DNA of 14,770 nucleotides from Azonexaceae bacterium (GTDB lineage: Bacteria; Pseudomonadota; Gammaproteobacteria; Burkholderiales; Rhodocyclaceae). The stretch is taken from the NCBI GenBank assembly GCA_009469685.1, contig SSTA01000338.1, forward strand, positions 1 to 14,770, in the 5' to 3' direction. Positions 1 to 7,950 of the stretch are shown here, piece after piece. Every line of letters starts with the position of its first letter. The stretch's first letter is position 1. Both the position numbers and the translations under genes were made by a program. Under the pieces are notes generated by a model. That model saw nothing but the letters and a program-made list of their open reading frames with translations. It searched no databases and had not been told where the DNA came from.

Positions 1-177
1 GCTGAAAGGGTGCGGCGCTTTGCCGACATTCTCCTGGCCGCCGGGATCGTCACGACAACGCGCAAGACGCGAGGGGATGATATCGACGCTGCCTGCGGTC
101 AACTTGCCGGCCAGGTTCGCGACAAGACCCGGCGCTCAGCCGGGCACAGCATTCCACTGAAGGAGGTCAGGATTTGA
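1..177 (+). CDS. rlmN: RlmN C-terminus (dual-specificity 23S rRNA A2503 / tRNA A37 C2-methyltransferase), 5' truncated by window
   Basis: Frame 1 is open from the first base to a TGA at 175-177, giving the last 58 residues of a longer protein. The segment [17 protein letters not shown] is the characteristic RlmN tail. Its cysteine, codon 94-96, matches by position the catalytic Cys (Cys355 in E. coli) that forms the methyl-carrying covalent adduct with the RNA base. RlmN is a cytoplasmic radical-SAM enzyme that makes 2-methyladenosine in 23S rRNA and some tRNAs. The CxxxCxxC radical-SAM motif lies upstream, outside the window. The stop overlaps the pilF TTG start by 4 nt (TTGA), so the two are probably cotranslated. 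Identity is secure from the tail and from the neighbours pilF and rodZ. Confidence 0.93.
   Translation, partial: AERVRRFADILLAAGIVTTTRKTRGDDIDAACGQLAGQVRDKTRRSAGHSIPLKEVRI
161..166 (+). promoter_or_regulatory. Strong Shine-Dalgarno that fixes the TTG start of pilF
   Basis: AGGAGG lies 7 nt before the TTG at 174. It is the best Shine-Dalgarno match near this junction and lies inside the rlmN reading frame. It decides the start of pilF, because no ATG or GTG lies at a suitable distance and the TTG gives a complete signal peptide. Confidence 0.8.
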
Positions 178-971
178 GCCTTAGGATTTCATCCGGAGCG
201 GCGGTTCTGCTCATCCTGGGATCGACGCTGACGATGCCCGCCCACGCCCAGCAAGCCATCGATCCGCAGACCCAGAAACCGATCTATGGTGCCGATCCCA
301 GAGCCCGCGCCAAGATTCATACGGAGCTTGCGTCCCTTTACTTCCAGGACGGGAACATGGCCGTCGCCCTTGAGGAATTGGGCATCGCGATCAACGCCGA
401 TTCCGGTTACGCCATCGCCTACAACGTCCGCGGACTGGTGAGGGCCTATCTGCGAGAGTTGCCCCTGGCGGAGGAGGATTTCCGCAAGGCGATCAACCTT
501 GCGCCCAACGACCCGGAAATCAACAACAACTACGGGTGGTTCCTCTGCGAAAACGGCAAACCCCGCCAGGCCATCACTTATTTCCTCAACGCCATCAAGA
601 ATCCGCTCTACACCACTCCCGATCTGGCTTATGCCAATGCCGGATCCTGCGCGATCAAGGCCGACGATCTCGAGGGGGCGGAGAACTATCTCACTTCGGC
701 GATTCGACTCAACGGTTCGGGAGGCGTGGTGGCGAGAGTGCATATGGCCAACCTCCAGTATGCGAAGGGCAATCTGGTCGAGGCGCGTCGAGTGCTTTCC
801 GAAGCCTTGCGTGCGATGGAACCGCCTACTCCGCAAGTTCTCTGGTTGGCCCTGCGCATCGAGCGCAAGCTGGGCAATCGGGAAGCTGAGAGCGTCTTTG
901 CCGCCCAGCTTCGGGGGCGCTACCAGGAATCGAAGGAATACCAGGAATTCTTGAAGGGTAATTTTGAATGA
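174..971 (+). CDS. pilF: Type IV pilus biogenesis TPR protein PilF/PilW (secretin pilotin family)
   Basis: 265 aa. PilF/PilW proteins help the secretin PilQ reach and multimerise in the outer membrane during type IV pilus assembly. Residues 1-25 form a signal peptide (positively charged start, hydrophobic core, then PAHA before QQ). The rest is stacked TPR repeats from about residue 45 to the C-terminus. The segment [14 protein letters not shown] (Cys125) is typical of the family. The TTG start is chosen because AGGAGG lies 7 nt upstream and because it overlaps the rlmN stop. The oddity is that the signal sequence has no lipobox cysteine and looks like a signal peptidase I substrate, whereas known PilF/PilW proteins are lipoproteins. 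It overlaps rodZ by ATGA. The family is clear, but soluble periplasmic location is inference. Confidence 0.88.
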   Translation: MSLRISSGAAVLLILGSTLTMPAHAQQAIDPQTQKPIYGADPRARAKIHTELASLYFQDGNMAVALEELGIAINADSGYAIAYNVRGLVRAYLRELPLAEEDFRKAINLAPNDPEINNNYGWFLCENGKPRQAITYFLNAIKNPLYTTPDLAYANAGSCAIKADDLEGAENYLTSAIRLNGSGGVVARVHMANLQYAKGNLVEARRVLSEALRAMEPPTPQVLWLALRIERKLGNREAESVFAAQLRGRYQESKEYQEFLKGNFE

Positions 972-1882
972 ACGCGGAAGTCTACGCGGCGTCCGCCGAA
1001 ACGGTGGACATTCCCGTCCTGCCCAGCGTGGGAAACCAGTTGTCTGCGGCACGCGAGGCCAAGGGACTTACCGTGGCCGACGTGGCCCAGGCGTTGAAGC
1101 TCGGCGTTCGTCAGGTTGAGGCGCTGGAGTCGGGAACTTGGGGCGGTCTGCCGGGCGCGACCTTCATCCGCGGGTTCGTCCGCAACTATGCCCGCCTGGT
1201 CGAGATCGACCCGGCCCCCCTCATGGAACAGCTCGAGGGAACGCTGGATCGCAGCGCTCCCCGCCTTGATCGTCCCCGGGGACCCGAGACCCCCATGCCG
1301 GCAGCGAGCGCCGGGCGTCGTCGGGATCTTGCCGTGGTGGGCTTCGGCCTGGGCCTGGTCGGGCTGGCTCTGGTCAGCTATTTCCTGCTCCCTTCGGACC
1401 TTGGCAGCTTGGGCGACGAGATCCGCTCCCTGGTCTTCGCTGGGAAAACCCAAGAATCGACCGCAGCGCCCGCCGCGCCCGTCGCCGATCCTGTGCTGCC
1501 GCCGGGGGCGACCCCGCAGGAAGTCCTGACCCCCCAGGCGGTAAGCCTTTCCGAATCCGTCCCCGCCAATGTTTCCGCTACCGCCGTCGAAGCGGCCGCC
1601 CTTCCGTCGGCGACTGCCGATGGGTCCGCCGCAGCGGCGAGCCCATCGGCGCCGCTGCGCCTGGTGGTGGAGCGCGAATCCTGGGTGGAGGTCAAGGATG
1701 GCGAGGGCAATCTGCTGCTCTCCCAGAAGCTGCAGCCGGGCAGCGACCGGACCGTCGACGGCAAAGGCCGTTTTACGCTGGTTATCGGCAATGCTTCCGG
1801 CGTTCGACTAAGCTTCCGCGGCCAGCCCGTCGACCTCGCCCCCTACACCCGGGGCGAAGTGGCGCGTCTGACCTTGGAGTGA
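968..1882 (+). CDS. rodZ: Cytoskeletal protein RodZ (HTH_25 + TM + DUF4115)
   Basis: 304 aa, close to the usual RodZ size. RodZ is a bitopic inner-membrane protein that binds MreB and links it to the cell-wall elongation machinery to keep rod shape. The order of parts fits: a cytoplasmic Cro/C1-like helix-turn-helix domain at about residues 20-90 ([19 protein letters not shown], then [12 protein letters not shown]), one membrane segment at about 121-141, an Ala/Pro/Ser-rich periplasmic linker, and a beta-rich DUF4115 domain at about 229-304 containing the [12 protein letters not shown] pattern. The start is the ATG of the ATGA overlap with pilF, with GAAGGG at 953-958 as ribosome binding site (9-nt spacing). 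The HTH suggests DNA binding, but in this family it contacts MreB. Confidence 0.92.
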   Translation: MNAEVYAASAETVDIPVLPSVGNQLSAAREAKGLTVADVAQALKLGVRQVEALESGTWGGLPGATFIRGFVRNYARLVEIDPAPLMEQLEGTLDRSAPRLDRPRGPETPMPAASAGRRRDLAVVGFGLGLVGLALVSYFLLPSDLGSLGDEIRSLVFAGKTQESTAAPAAPVADPVLPPGATPQEVLTPQAVSLSESVPANVSATAVEAAALPSATADGSAAAASPSAPLRLVVERESWVEVKDGEGNLLLSQKLQPGSDRTVDGKGRFTLVIGNASGVRLSFRGQPVDLAPYTRGEVARLTLE

Positions 1883-1889
1883 CGGCGCG

Positions 1890-3119
1890 ATGACTCAGGC
1901 TCCCCGCAGGTCCACCCGGCAGTGCCGCATTGGCGACGTGGTCGTCGGGGGCGGCTCACCGGTCGTCGTTCAGGCCATGACCAACACCGACACCGCCGAC
2001 TATTTGGCCACAGCACTGCAAACGGCTGAACTGGCCCGAGCCGGGTCGGAGCTGGTGCGGATCACCGTCAATACTCCGGAAGCCGCCGCTGCGGTGCCCA
2101 AGATCCGTGAGCACCTGGATCGATTGGGCTGTTCAGTGCCGCTCATTGGCGATTTCCACTACAACGGCCATCGGCTCCTCGCCGACGAGCCTGCCTGCGC
2201 CGAGGCTTTGGCCAAGTATCGGATCAATCCCGGCAACGTCGGCTTCGGCAAGAAGAAGGACGAGCAGTTCGCCCGCATGATCGAGCTGGCTTGTCGCTAC
2301 GGCAAGGCGGTGCGCATCGGCGTCAATTGGGGCAGTCTCGACCAGGATCTCCTTGCGCGCCTCATGGACGAGAACAGCTGCCGCCCCGAGCCTCTCGACG
2401 CCGGCGAAATGATGCGTCATGCCATGGTCACCTCGGCCCTGGAATCGGCAGAACGGGCGGTAGCCCTGGGCATGCCCGGCGAGCGCATCATTCTCTCCTG
2501 CAAGGTCTCCAGCGTGCAGGATCTGATCGCCATCTACCGCGAGCTGTCGCGGCGCGCCGACTACGCCCTGCACCTGGGCCTCACCGAGGCCGGCATGGGC
2601 TCCAAGGGCATCGTCGCCTCGACTGCGGCGCTTGCCGTCCTCCTGCAGGACGGCATAGGCGACACGATCCGGGTTTCCCTCACTCCGGAGCCCGGCGGGT
2701 CCCGCAGTCAGGAAGTGATCGTCGCCCAGGAAATCCTGCAGACCATGGGCCTGCGGGCCTTCACTCCCATGGTCGCCGCCTGTCCGGGCTGCGGCCGCAC
2801 CACCAGTACCTTCTTCCAGGAACTGGCCGGCGAGGTGCAGGATTTCGTCCGCGCCCGCATGCCCGAATGGCGTCTCCATTACGATGGAGCCGAGACCATG
2901 ACCCTGGCGGTGATGGGATGCATCGTCAACGGCCCGGGCGAATCGAAGCACGCCAATATCGGTATCTCGCTGCCGGGGACGGGCGAAGCTCCTTCGGCAC
3001 CGGTCTATGAGGATGGCGTCAAGACCACCACCCTGAAGGGCGAGCGCATTGCCTCCGAATTCAAGGAAATCATCGAGCGCTACGTCCAGCGCACCTACAA
3101 GAAGAAGCTGCCCCTATGA
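1890..3119 (+). CDS. ispG: 4-hydroxy-3-methylbut-2-enyl diphosphate synthase IspG (GcpE)
   Basis: 409 aa. IspG is a cytoplasmic [4Fe-4S] enzyme that converts methylerythritol cyclodiphosphate (MEcPP) to HMBPP in the penultimate step of the MEP isoprenoid pathway. An N-terminal TIM barrel starts with the substrate-binding region [14 protein letters not shown]. The iron-sulfur ligands are all visible: Cys298 and Cys301 in CPGCGRT, Cys344 in [10 protein letters not shown], and Glu351 in the same motif. The protein is longer than the about 372-aa E. coli enzyme, with extra sequence between the second and third cysteines. That matches the longer form I associate with betaproteobacteria. It starts 7 bp after rodZ, with GGAG at 1876-1879, and its stop overlaps hisS by ATGA. 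Confidence 0.97.
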   Translation: MTQAPRRSTRQCRIGDVVVGGGSPVVVQAMTNTDTADYLATALQTAELARAGSELVRITVNTPEAAAAVPKIREHLDRLGCSVPLIGDFHYNGHRLLADEPACAEALAKYRINPGNVGFGKKKDEQFARMIELACRYGKAVRIGVNWGSLDQDLLARLMDENSCRPEPLDAGEMMRHAMVTSALESAERAVALGMPGERIILSCKVSSVQDLIAIYRELSRRADYALHLGLTEAGMGSKGIVASTAALAVLLQDGIGDTIRVSLTPEPGGSRSQEVIVAQEILQTMGLRAFTPMVAACPGCGRTTSTFFQELAGEVQDFVRARMPEWRLHYDGAETMTLAVMGCIVNGPGESKHANIGISLPGTGEAPSAPVYEDGVKTTTLKGERIASEFKEIIERYVQRTYKKKLPL

Positions 3120-4405
3120 GCCAAGCCCTCCAGGCTGTGCGCGGGATGCCCGACATCCTGCCGGCAGAAGCCGAATTCTGGGAGATGTTCGAGGACACGG
3201 TGCGGTCCTGGCTGAAGGCCTACGGCTACCGCCCGATCCGCATGCCCCTTGTCGAGCCGACGCCGCTGTTCAAGCGCGCCATCGGCGAAGTGACCGACAT
3301 TGTCGAAAAGGAAATGTACTCCTTTGTCGACAGCCTGAACGGCGAGCCCCTGACCCTGCGTCCCGAAGGAACCGCCGGTTGCGTCCGCGCAGTCGTCCAG
3401 CACAACCTCGCCGCTCAGCAGCCGCAGCGCCTGTACTACCTGGGCGCCATGTTCCGGCACGAGCGGCCGCAGAAGGGGCGCTACCGGCAATTCCATCAGG
3501 TGGGCGTCGAGGCCTTCGGATACCCGGGGCCGGATATCGACGCCGAGATGATCCTCATGGGCGCACGACTCTGGGCCGACCTTGGGCTGGACGGAATCGC
3601 CCTGCAACTGAACAGCCTCGGCCAGCCGGAGGAGCGGGCCAAGCACCGCGCCGAACTGGTCGCGTATTTCGAAGCGAACGCTGAACTGCTCGACGAAGAC
3701 GCCCGCCGCCGCCTGCGCACCAATCCACTCCGCATCCTCGATACCAAGAATCCCGCCATGCAGGACCTCTGTGCGGCAGCGCCCAGGCTCATCGACTTCC
3801 TCGGAGAGGAGTCGCTTGCCCATTTCGAAGGCGTGCAGCGGGTTCTGCGCGACGCGGGCATCCCTTATTCGGTCAATCCTCGGCTGGTTCGCGGGCTCGA
3901 CTACTACAACCTGACCGTCTTCGAGTGGGTCACCGACCGCCTCGGCGCCCAGGGGACCGTCTGTGCCGGAGGCCGTTACGACGGGCTGGTCGCCCAGTTG
4001 GGCGGCAAGCCCACGCCCGCCTGCGGTTTTGCCATGGGTGTCGAACGCCTGATCGCCCTGATCAGGGATTCCGGTGGCGAACCCGCTGCCCCTGCACCCG
4101 ACGTCTACGTCGTCCATCAGGGCGATGCGGCGACCCGGCTCGCCTTCCGCGCCGCAGAAGGCCTCCGGGACCAGGGGATCAACGTCGTCCTGCACTGCGG
4201 TGGCGGGAGCTTCAAATCGCAAATGAAGAAGGCCGACGCTAGCGGCGCGTTGTTTGCGGTGGTCATCGGCGATGACGAGGCTACCGTCGGCGAAGCTCAA
4301 CTCAAGCCGCTCCGGGAAGAGGGTGCGGGACAAACCCAACTCAAGGTCGATGATCTGGCGGAAGCCATCATCGGACAACTGATCGACATCCAAGAAGAGG
4401 ATTAA
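3116..4405 (+). CDS. hisS: Histidyl-tRNA synthetase HisS
   Basis: 429 aa, a normal length for bacterial HisRS. It charges tRNA-His with histidine in the cytoplasm. Class II motifs are all present: motif 1 region beginning [14 protein letters not shown], motif 2 at about 113-128 ([16 protein letters not shown], the ATP site), the histidine-binding loop RGLDYY with Arg259, then GGRYDGL, and motif 3 GFAMGVERL. The C-terminal roughly 90 residues form the anticodon-binding domain. The ATG at 3116 overlaps the ispG stop, with a weak purine-rich AAGAAGAAG upstream. It is the catalytic member of the pair with hisZ further along. A gap of 5 bp separates it from yfgM. Confidence 0.98.
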   Translation: MSQALQAVRGMPDILPAEAEFWEMFEDTVRSWLKAYGYRPIRMPLVEPTPLFKRAIGEVTDIVEKEMYSFVDSLNGEPLTLRPEGTAGCVRAVVQHNLAAQQPQRLYYLGAMFRHERPQKGRYRQFHQVGVEAFGYPGPDIDAEMILMGARLWADLGLDGIALQLNSLGQPEERAKHRAELVAYFEANAELLDEDARRRLRTNPLRILDTKNPAMQDLCAAAPRLIDFLGEESLAHFEGVQRVLRDAGIPYSVNPRLVRGLDYYNLTVFEWVTDRLGAQGTVCAGGRYDGLVAQLGGKPTPACGFAMGVERLIALIRDSGGEPAAPAPDVYVVHQGDAATRLAFRAAEGLRDQGINVVLHCGGGSFKSQMKKADASGALFAVVIGDDEATVGEAQLKPLREEGAGQTQLKVDDLAEAIIGQLIDIQEED

Positions 4406-4410
4406 GCGCC

Positions 4411-5064
4411 ATGGCCCATTACGATCTCGAAGAACAGGAGCAGATAGACTCCCTCAAGACCTGGTGGAAGATGTACGGCAACCTGGTGAGTGGGCTGGTC
4501 CTCGCGGTCTCCCTGGGCGTCGTCGCCTGGCAGGGCTGGAACTGGTATCAGCGCGGCCAGGCGGCCCAGGCATCGGCGATCTACTCGGCCTTGGAGCAGG
4601 CGGTGGCGGCGCGAGACATGCAGCGGGTGAAAACCGTCGCTGGCGAACTTGCAGAGAAATTCACCTCCACGCCCTACGCGTCTCTGGGTGCCCTGGTCGC
4701 AGCCAAGGCATCCTTCGAAGCCGGGGACGGCAAGACTGCCCGGGCCCAGCTGAGTTGGGTGGCGGATAACGGCAAGGACGAACTCAAGGACATCGCACGC
4801 CTGCGCCTGGCTGCCCTGCTGCTCGACGAGCAGGCCTACGACGAGGCGCTGAAACAGCTTTCCGCCGGACACGGCGCAGCTTTCGACGGGCGCTTTGCCG
4901 AACTGCGCGGCGATGTCCTGGCGGCCCAAGGCAAGAAGGCGGAGGCGAGAACAGCGTACCAGACGGCCCTCGATCGCCTGGAAGCCAAACCGAAGGCCCA
5001 GGGTGGCAATCCCTATCGTGAAGTCGTCCAGCAGAAACTGGATAGCCTGGGAGACGCCGCGTGA
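4411..5064 (+). CDS. yfgM: YfgM family TPR membrane protein (SecYEG ancillary factor)
   Basis: 217 aa. It has a short cytoplasmic acidic N-terminus (DLEEQEQIDSLKTWWK), a single membrane segment at about residues 24-45, and a periplasmic all-helical TPR-like region to the end (TPR_21 type). In E. coli YfgM binds the SecYEG translocon with PpiD and helps pass proteins to periplasmic chaperones. That role is carried over by homology. The start at 4411 has GAGG at 4397-4400, 10 nt upstream. It sits between hisS and bamB, as in many proteobacteria, and its TGA overlaps the bamB GTG, suggesting coupled synthesis of two envelope-biogenesis proteins. Family assignment is firm from architecture plus synteny, but the sequence itself is weakly conserved. 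Confidence 0.88.
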   Translation: MAHYDLEEQEQIDSLKTWWKMYGNLVSGLVLAVSLGVVAWQGWNWYQRGQAAQASAIYSALEQAVAARDMQRVKTVAGELAEKFTSTPYASLGALVAAKASFEAGDGKTARAQLSWVADNGKDELKDIARLRLAALLLDEQAYDEALKQLSAGHGAAFDGRFAELRGDVLAAQGKKAEARTAYQTALDRLEAKPKAQGGNPYREVVQQKLDSLGDAA

Positions 5065-6224
5065 GGCGGCCGGTCAGAATAAGCCTCTTGTTGGCAGGCC
5101 TGCTTGCTTGCGGGGGGTGCGCCACGGTATCCGATGCCATCGACGCGATGAACCCGTTCGCTGCATCGGGTCCCAAGATGGCGGAACTGACGTCATTCAC
5201 GCCGACCGTGGAGATCAAACCCGAGTGGCGGGCCAGTCTCGGCAAGGCAGGAAATTATGTCCTGGTGCCTGCCGTCGTCGGCGGATCGGTTTTCGTTGCC
5301 GACGGCGAAGGGAACCTCGTCAGGTTCGACAACGGCGCCCAGGCTTGGCGCATCAATGCCGGCCAGTCGCTTTCCGGCGGCGTTGGCAGCGACGGAAAAC
5401 TGGTGGTGGTGGGAACGCCCAAGGGCGATGTGCTCGCTTTTGCGGCCCAGGATGGCAAGCCGCTCTGGCAGGCCAAGGTCTCCAGCGAAGTGCTCGCGCC
5501 GCCGGCGGTGGGCGACAACGGGGTTGCCGTGCGAAGCGGAGACAACCGGATCAGTCTCCTGGACGTCGCTGACGGCAAGCGCAAGTGGATTTATCAACGT
5601 CCGACACCGTCATTGTCTCTGCGCTCCATTGCTGCGCCGGTTTTCTCCGATCGCTATGTTTTCGCCGGATTCCCGGGGGGCAAGTTGGTGGCCCTGGCGC
5701 TCAATAACGGAGGGCCGGTCTGGGAAGGCACGGTGGCCCTGCCCAAAGGGGCCACCGAGCTTGACCGGGTTGCCGACGTGGTCGCGCCGCCGGTGGTCGA
5801 CGGCCGCCAGGTCTGTGCGGCGGCCTTCCAGGGGCGGGTCGCCTGCTTCGATCTCGGACAGGGCGGCAACCTCCTGTGGGCGCGGGATTTCTCTTCCGCG
5901 GCGGGCATCGCCCTGGACGGACGCTATCTCTTTCTCACCGATGACAACGGCGCCGTGCATGCCTTGGACCGCTCCTCCGGTGCTTCGGTCTGGAAGCAGG
6001 ACAAGCTGGCTCACCGGCGGGTTTCCGGGCCGGCGGTTCGCCGAGGCCTGGTCGCGGTAGGCGACGCCAAGGGCGTGCTTCATTTCCTGAGTCGCGAGGA
6101 CGGATCGTTCGCCGCGCGCTACAACGCAGAAGGCGGCGCCATCGCGGCGGCACCCCAGGTGGTGGGCTCCGGGTTTCTGATTCAGACGCAAGGTGGCGGT
6201 GTCGCCGCCCTAGGCGTCGAATGA
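5061..6224 (+). CDS. bamB: Outer membrane protein assembly factor BamB (lipoprotein, PQQ-like beta-propeller)
   Basis: 387 aa. BamB is a periplasm-facing outer-membrane lipoprotein of the BAM complex that binds BamA and aids insertion of beta-barrel proteins. The start is GTG 5061 in a GTGA overlap with yfgM, with GGGAG at 5049-5053 (7-nt spacing). The signal peptide ([14 protein letters not shown]) ends in two possible lipidation cysteines, Cys17 (LLAC) and Cys20 (CGGC). Neither is followed by Asp, consistent with outer-membrane sorting. The remainder is repeated PQQ-like blades, seen as recurring patterns such as [42 protein letters not shown] and [15 protein letters not shown]. Length and context between yfgM and der match the family. 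Confidence 0.95.
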   Translation: MRRPVRISLLLAGLLACGGCATVSDAIDAMNPFAASGPKMAELTSFTPTVEIKPEWRASLGKAGNYVLVPAVVGGSVFVADGEGNLVRFDNGAQAWRINAGQSLSGGVGSDGKLVVVGTPKGDVLAFAAQDGKPLWQAKVSSEVLAPPAVGDNGVAVRSGDNRISLLDVADGKRKWIYQRPTPSLSLRSIAAPVFSDRYVFAGFPGGKLVALALNNGGPVWEGTVALPKGATELDRVADVVAPPVVDGRQVCAAAFQGRVACFDLGQGGNLLWARDFSSAAGIALDGRYLFLTDDNGAVHALDRSSGASVWKQDKLAHRRVSGPAVRRGLVAVGDAKGVLHFLSREDGSFAARYNAEGGAIAAAPQVVGSGFLIQTQGGGVAALGVE

Positions 6225-6228
6225 GTTT

Positions 6229-6245
6229 CGAATACCCCGGATTCG
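6229..6245 (+). repeat. Short inverted repeat in the bamB-der gap
   Basis: CGAAT at 6229-6233 and ATTCG at 6241-6245 are perfect 5-bp inverted arms around a 7-nt loop in the 34-bp gap before der. A further CGAAT lies at 6218-6222 over the bamB end. No T-tract follows. The arms may be an operator, a weak RNA hairpin near the der start, or chance. Confidence 0.35.
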
Positions 6246-6258
6246 TAGCGGTGTCGGC

Positions 6259-7584
6259 ATGAAACCCACTCTCGTTCTGGTGGGACGACCGAATGTCGGC
6301 AAGTCGACCTTATTCAATCGCCTGACCCGGAGCCGCGACGCGCTGGTCGCCGATCAGCCCGGCTTGACGCGGGATCGTCATTACGGTCACGGCCGGCTCG
6401 GCCGCAAACCTCATCTGGTCGTCGATACCGGTGGCTTCGAACCTCTGGTGAAGGACGGCATCCTGCACGAGATGGCACGTCAGACCGAACAAGCCATCGC
6501 CGAGGCCGATGCGGTCGTCTTCGTCGTAGACGGTCGCAATGGCGTGACGCCCCACGACAAGGAGATCGCCAATCGGCTGCGCCGCCTTGACCGTCCTGTC
6601 CTGGTGGCAGTCAATAAGACGGAAGGGATGAATCCGGGCATGGTCGTGGCGGATTTCCACGAGCTTGGCCTCGGTGAGCCCCATGCCATCTCTGCCGCCC
6701 ATGGCGAGGGCGTACGCGGTCTTGTCGAACTCGCCCTCGAAACCTTCCCGGAGCCGGAGGAGGAGGAAGAGGACACGAGTGCCATCCGGGTGGCCGTGGT
6801 CGGGCGCCCAAATGCCGGCAAGTCGACCCTCATCAACACCCTGCTGGGCGAAGAGCGGGTCATCGCCTTCGACGCTCCCGGGACTACCCGGGACGCCATA
6901 GCCGTCGATTTTGAACGGCGGGGGCGTCGCTACGTGCTGGTGGATACCGCGGGAATGCGACGGCGCGGGAAGGTTTTCGAGGCGGTGGAAAAATTCTCGG
7001 TGGTCAAGACGCTGCAGGCCATCGAGGAATCCCAGGTGGTGATCCTGATGGTGGACGCCCGGCAGGACGTCTCTGACCAGGATGCCCACATCGCCGACTT
7101 TGTGGTCGAATCGGGGCGTGCCCTCGTTGTCGCCATCAACAAGTGGGACGGCCTAGACCGCTACGTTCGCGAGCAGACCCGGGCCGTTCTCGAGCGCAAG
7201 CTCAAGTTCCTCGATTTCGCCAGCTTCCACTTCATTTCAGCCAAGGAAAACGTCGGGCTGGACGCCTTGTTCAAATCGGTGGACAGTGCCTATGCTGCCG
7301 CCATGGCCAAGCTCTCGACGCCCCGTCTTACCCGGGTCCTGGCAGATGCCGTTGCCCGTCAGGCCCCGCCCCGCCACGGTCTCTTTCGCCCGAAGCCGCG
7401 CTACGCTCATCAAGGGGGTTCCAACCCTCCGGTGATCGTCGTCCACGGCAGCGCCGTCGATCATATCGGCGACAGCTATCGCCGCTATCTCGAAAATACC
7501 TTCCGCGAGGCGTTCAAGCTGCAAGGCACGCCGCTGCGCATTCAGTTCGTCGCCGGTCACAATCCGTACGCTGAAAAGAAATAA
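6259..7584 (+). CDS. der: Ribosome-assembly GTPase Der (EngA)
   Basis: 441 aa. Der has two tandem GTPase domains and a KH-like C-terminal domain, and it acts in 50S subunit maturation. G domain 1 has the P-loop GRPNVGKST at 9-17, DTGG, and NKTE at 119-122. G domain 2 has GRPNAGKST at 182-190, DTAG at 229-232, NKWD at 294-297, and SAKENVG. The first G4 motif reads NKTE rather than NKxD, a conservative change I believe is common in this group. An acidic linker ([10 protein letters not shown], about 164-173) joins the domains. The ATG is the only usable start, and no clear Shine-Dalgarno precedes it. It follows bamB by 34 bp and ends 67 bp before hfq. Confidence 0.97.
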   Translation: MKPTLVLVGRPNVGKSTLFNRLTRSRDALVADQPGLTRDRHYGHGRLGRKPHLVVDTGGFEPLVKDGILHEMARQTEQAIAEADAVVFVVDGRNGVTPHDKEIANRLRRLDRPVLVAVNKTEGMNPGMVVADFHELGLGEPHAISAAHGEGVRGLVELALETFPEPEEEEEDTSAIRVAVVGRPNAGKSTLINTLLGEERVIAFDAPGTTRDAIAVDFERRGRRYVLVDTAGMRRRGKVFEAVEKFSVVKTLQAIEESQVVILMVDARQDVSDQDAHIADFVVESGRALVVAINKWDGLDRYVREQTRAVLERKLKFLDFASFHFISAKENVGLDALFKSVDSAYAAAMAKLSTPRLTRVLADAVARQAPPRHGLFRPKPRYAHQGGSNPPVIVVHGSAVDHIGDSYRRYLENTFREAFKLQGTPLRIQFVAGHNPYAEKK

Positions 7585-7588
7585 TACT

Positions 7589-7617
7589 TTGGCAGCCGAA
7601 TCGAAATTCGGTACATT
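7589..7617 (+). promoter_or_regulatory. Candidate sigma-70 promoter for hfq
   Basis: TTGGCA at 7589-7594 and TACATT at 7612-7617 are separated by exactly 17 bp (one and two mismatches to TTGACA and TATAAT). Transcription would begin near 7624, giving a leader of about 28 nt before the hfq ATG. It lies in the largest gap of the main gene block, where an internal promoter is expected. No transcript data support it. Confidence 0.5.
7596..7611 (+). repeat. Perfect inverted repeat in the der-hfq gap, inside the promoter spacer
   Basis: CCGAAT at 7596-7601 and ATTCGG at 7606-7611 are perfect 6-bp arms around CGAA. The repeat fills the space between the candidate -35 and -10 boxes, where a bound repressor would block RNA polymerase. 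As RNA it could also be a short hairpin after der, but no U-run follows, so termination looks weak. Confidence 0.5.
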
Positions 7618-7637
7618 TGCGGTTCATAACAACACAC

Positions 7638-7643
7638 GTGGAG
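7638..7643 (+). promoter_or_regulatory. Ribosome binding site that fixes the hfq start
   Basis: GTGGAG lies 8 nt before the ATG at 7652. It settles the hfq start in favour of MSNKGQ over the in-frame TTG at 7589, which falls in the candidate -35 box. Confidence 0.65.
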
Positions 7644-7651
7644 TCCACACC

Positions 7652-7891
7652 ATGAGCAACAAAGGGCAAATGCTACAAGACCCGTTCCTCAACGCGCTGC
7701 GCCGGGAGCATGTGCCGGTTTCGATCTACCTGGTCAATGGCATCAAGCTCCAAGGTCAGGTCGAATCCTTCGACCAGTACGTCGTACTGCTCAAAAATAC
7801 CGTGACCCAGATGGTGTACAAACACGCGATCTCCACGGTAGTCCCGGCCCGTCCGGTCAATATTCAGCAGGAACAGGCGGCTGCCGAGTAA
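7652..7891 (+). CDS. hfq: RNA chaperone Hfq
   Basis: 79 aa. Hfq is a hexameric Sm-like ring that pairs small RNAs with mRNAs. Sm1 covers about residues 8-50, with Gln9, Asp10, Phe12 and the signature [21 protein letters not shown]. Sm2 is [10 protein letters not shown] at 56-65, with the Tyr-Lys-His of the proximal uridine pocket. The lateral rim reads RREH (17-20), with His where E. coli has a third arginine. The C-terminal tail is only about 11 residues beyond the core, far shorter than in E. coli (102 aa total). A longer in-frame version from TTG 7589 would add 21 unrelated residues and is rejected. It probably has its own promoter in the der-hfq gap and lies 59 bp before hflX. Confidence 0.97.
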   Translation: MSNKGQMLQDPFLNALRREHVPVSIYLVNGIKLQGQVESFDQYVVLLKNTVTQMVYKHAISTVVPARPVNIQQEQAAAE

Positions 7892-7901
7892 GTTTCTGCG
7901 A

Positions 7902-7927
7902 CGGACCGTCCTCCGCGAGGTGGTCCG
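7902..7927 (+). terminator. Hairpin after hfq, possible partial terminator or attenuator
   Basis: CGGACC (7902-7907) pairs with GGTCCG (7922-7927), and inside it CCTC (7910-7913) pairs with GAGG (7917-7920) around a CGC loop, leaving a small internal bulge. It begins 11 nt after the hfq stop. No uridine run follows, so full intrinsic termination is doubtful. A role as a 3'-end stabiliser for hfq mRNA or a partial attenuator before hflX is inference. Confidence 0.4.
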
Positions 7928-7950
7928 AGTCCTGTTCGTGCGCATTCCAG

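Noticed and set aside
3095..4393. 432-codon open frame antisense to hisS
   Set aside because: It mirrors the third-position GC of hisS, has no recognisable domain, and lies fully over a gene with complete catalytic motifs. Long antisense frames are normal at this GC content.
7589..7651. N-terminal extension of Hfq from an in-frame TTG
   Set aside because: The extra 21 residues match nothing in Hfq, the TTG falls in the candidate -35 box, and the ATG at 7652 has a proper ribosome binding site and gives the standard N-terminus.
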